DNA of 7,496 nucleotides from AWTP1-13 sp041288195. GTDB taxonomy: Bacteria; Pseudomonadota; Alphaproteobacteria; Rhizobiales; Hyphomicrobiaceae. The stretch is taken from positions 1 to 7,496 of the forward strand of contig JBGGME010000008.1 of NCBI GenBank assembly GCA_041288195.1, in the 5' to 3' direction. This document shows, piece by piece, positions 7,426-7,496 of the stretch (position 1 is its first letter; the number at the start of each line of letters is the position of its first letter). Position numbers and translations under genes: made by a program. The notes beneath the pieces are model-generated. The model worked only from the letters and a program-made list of their open reading frames with translations. It was not told the DNA's origin and did not search any database.

Positions 7426-7446
7426 ACGCGCGCCAACCCTGCGCAA
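7418..7446 (-). promoter_or_regulatory. Candidate sigma70-type promoter of the dehydrogenase-acylase unit
   Basis: On the minus strand TTGCGC (7446-7441) and CATGAT (7423-7418) are 17 bp apart. The -10 hexamer matches the TATAAT consensus at four of six positions and the -35 has the TTG core. Transcription would start near 7411, giving a leader of about 35 nt. Rated on spacing, position and partial matches only. Confidence 0.3.
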
Positions 7447-7496
7447 CCACGCCTGCACGGGATGACGCAAGTAGGGCGGTGCGCCTAACGCCGATA

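Noticed and set aside
7376..7450. A 25-residue N-terminal extension of the class III dehydrogenase.
   Set aside because: The residues do not match the family, while the ATG at 7375 has a good ribosome binding site and the standard N-terminus.

Overview
The window is GC-rich throughout and densely coding. Its proteins look alphaproteobacterial: the class III alcohol dehydrogenase closely resembles the Paracoccus/Rhodobacter glutathione-dependent formaldehyde dehydrogenases, including a short DQIGG insertion. A soil or plant-associated member of the Hyphomicrobiales or Rhodospirillales is a reasonable guess, but the sequence alone does not fix the genus. I see no tRNA, rRNA, CRISPR array, transposase or other mobile element. 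No gap between genes exceeds about 200 bases.

Layout. Bases 1-489 (+) hold the C-terminal half of a gentisate 1,2-dioxygenase (aromatic ring cleavage), cut by the window edge. It converges on a small secreted four-cysteine protein of unknown function (545-856, -). That gene is divergent, across a 197-bp promoter region, from a 90-residue DUF4242 protein (1054-1326, +). An 89-bp gap with two clear hairpins leads to a GlxA-type AraC-family regulator (1416-2531, +). The second hairpin holds the regulator's Shine-Dalgarno sequence.

The regulator converges on, and overlaps by 57 bp, an orphan GAF-domain sensor histidine kinase (2475-3641, -). Upstream of the kinase on the same strand are a membrane-anchored penicillin-acylase-family Ntn hydrolase (3752-6205, -) and a class III alcohol dehydrogenase / S-(hydroxymethyl)glutathione dehydrogenase (6248-7375, -). 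These two are 42 bp apart and probably form one transcription unit that starts in the last 120 bp of the window.

How the genes fit together. The dehydrogenase detoxifies or oxidises formaldehyde as its glutathione adduct. The acylase cleaves an unknown amide at the membrane or in the periplasm. The kinase and the GlxA-type protein are regulators whose partners and targets are not in view. This looks like an ordinary chromosomal stretch of catabolic and sensory genes, and I do not see a clear new multi-gene system. The most interesting signals are the paired hairpins before the GlxA-type gene, its unusual C-terminal tail overlapping the kinase gene, a 10-bp inverted repeat spanning the dehydrogenase start codon, and the dehydrogenase-acylase pairing.
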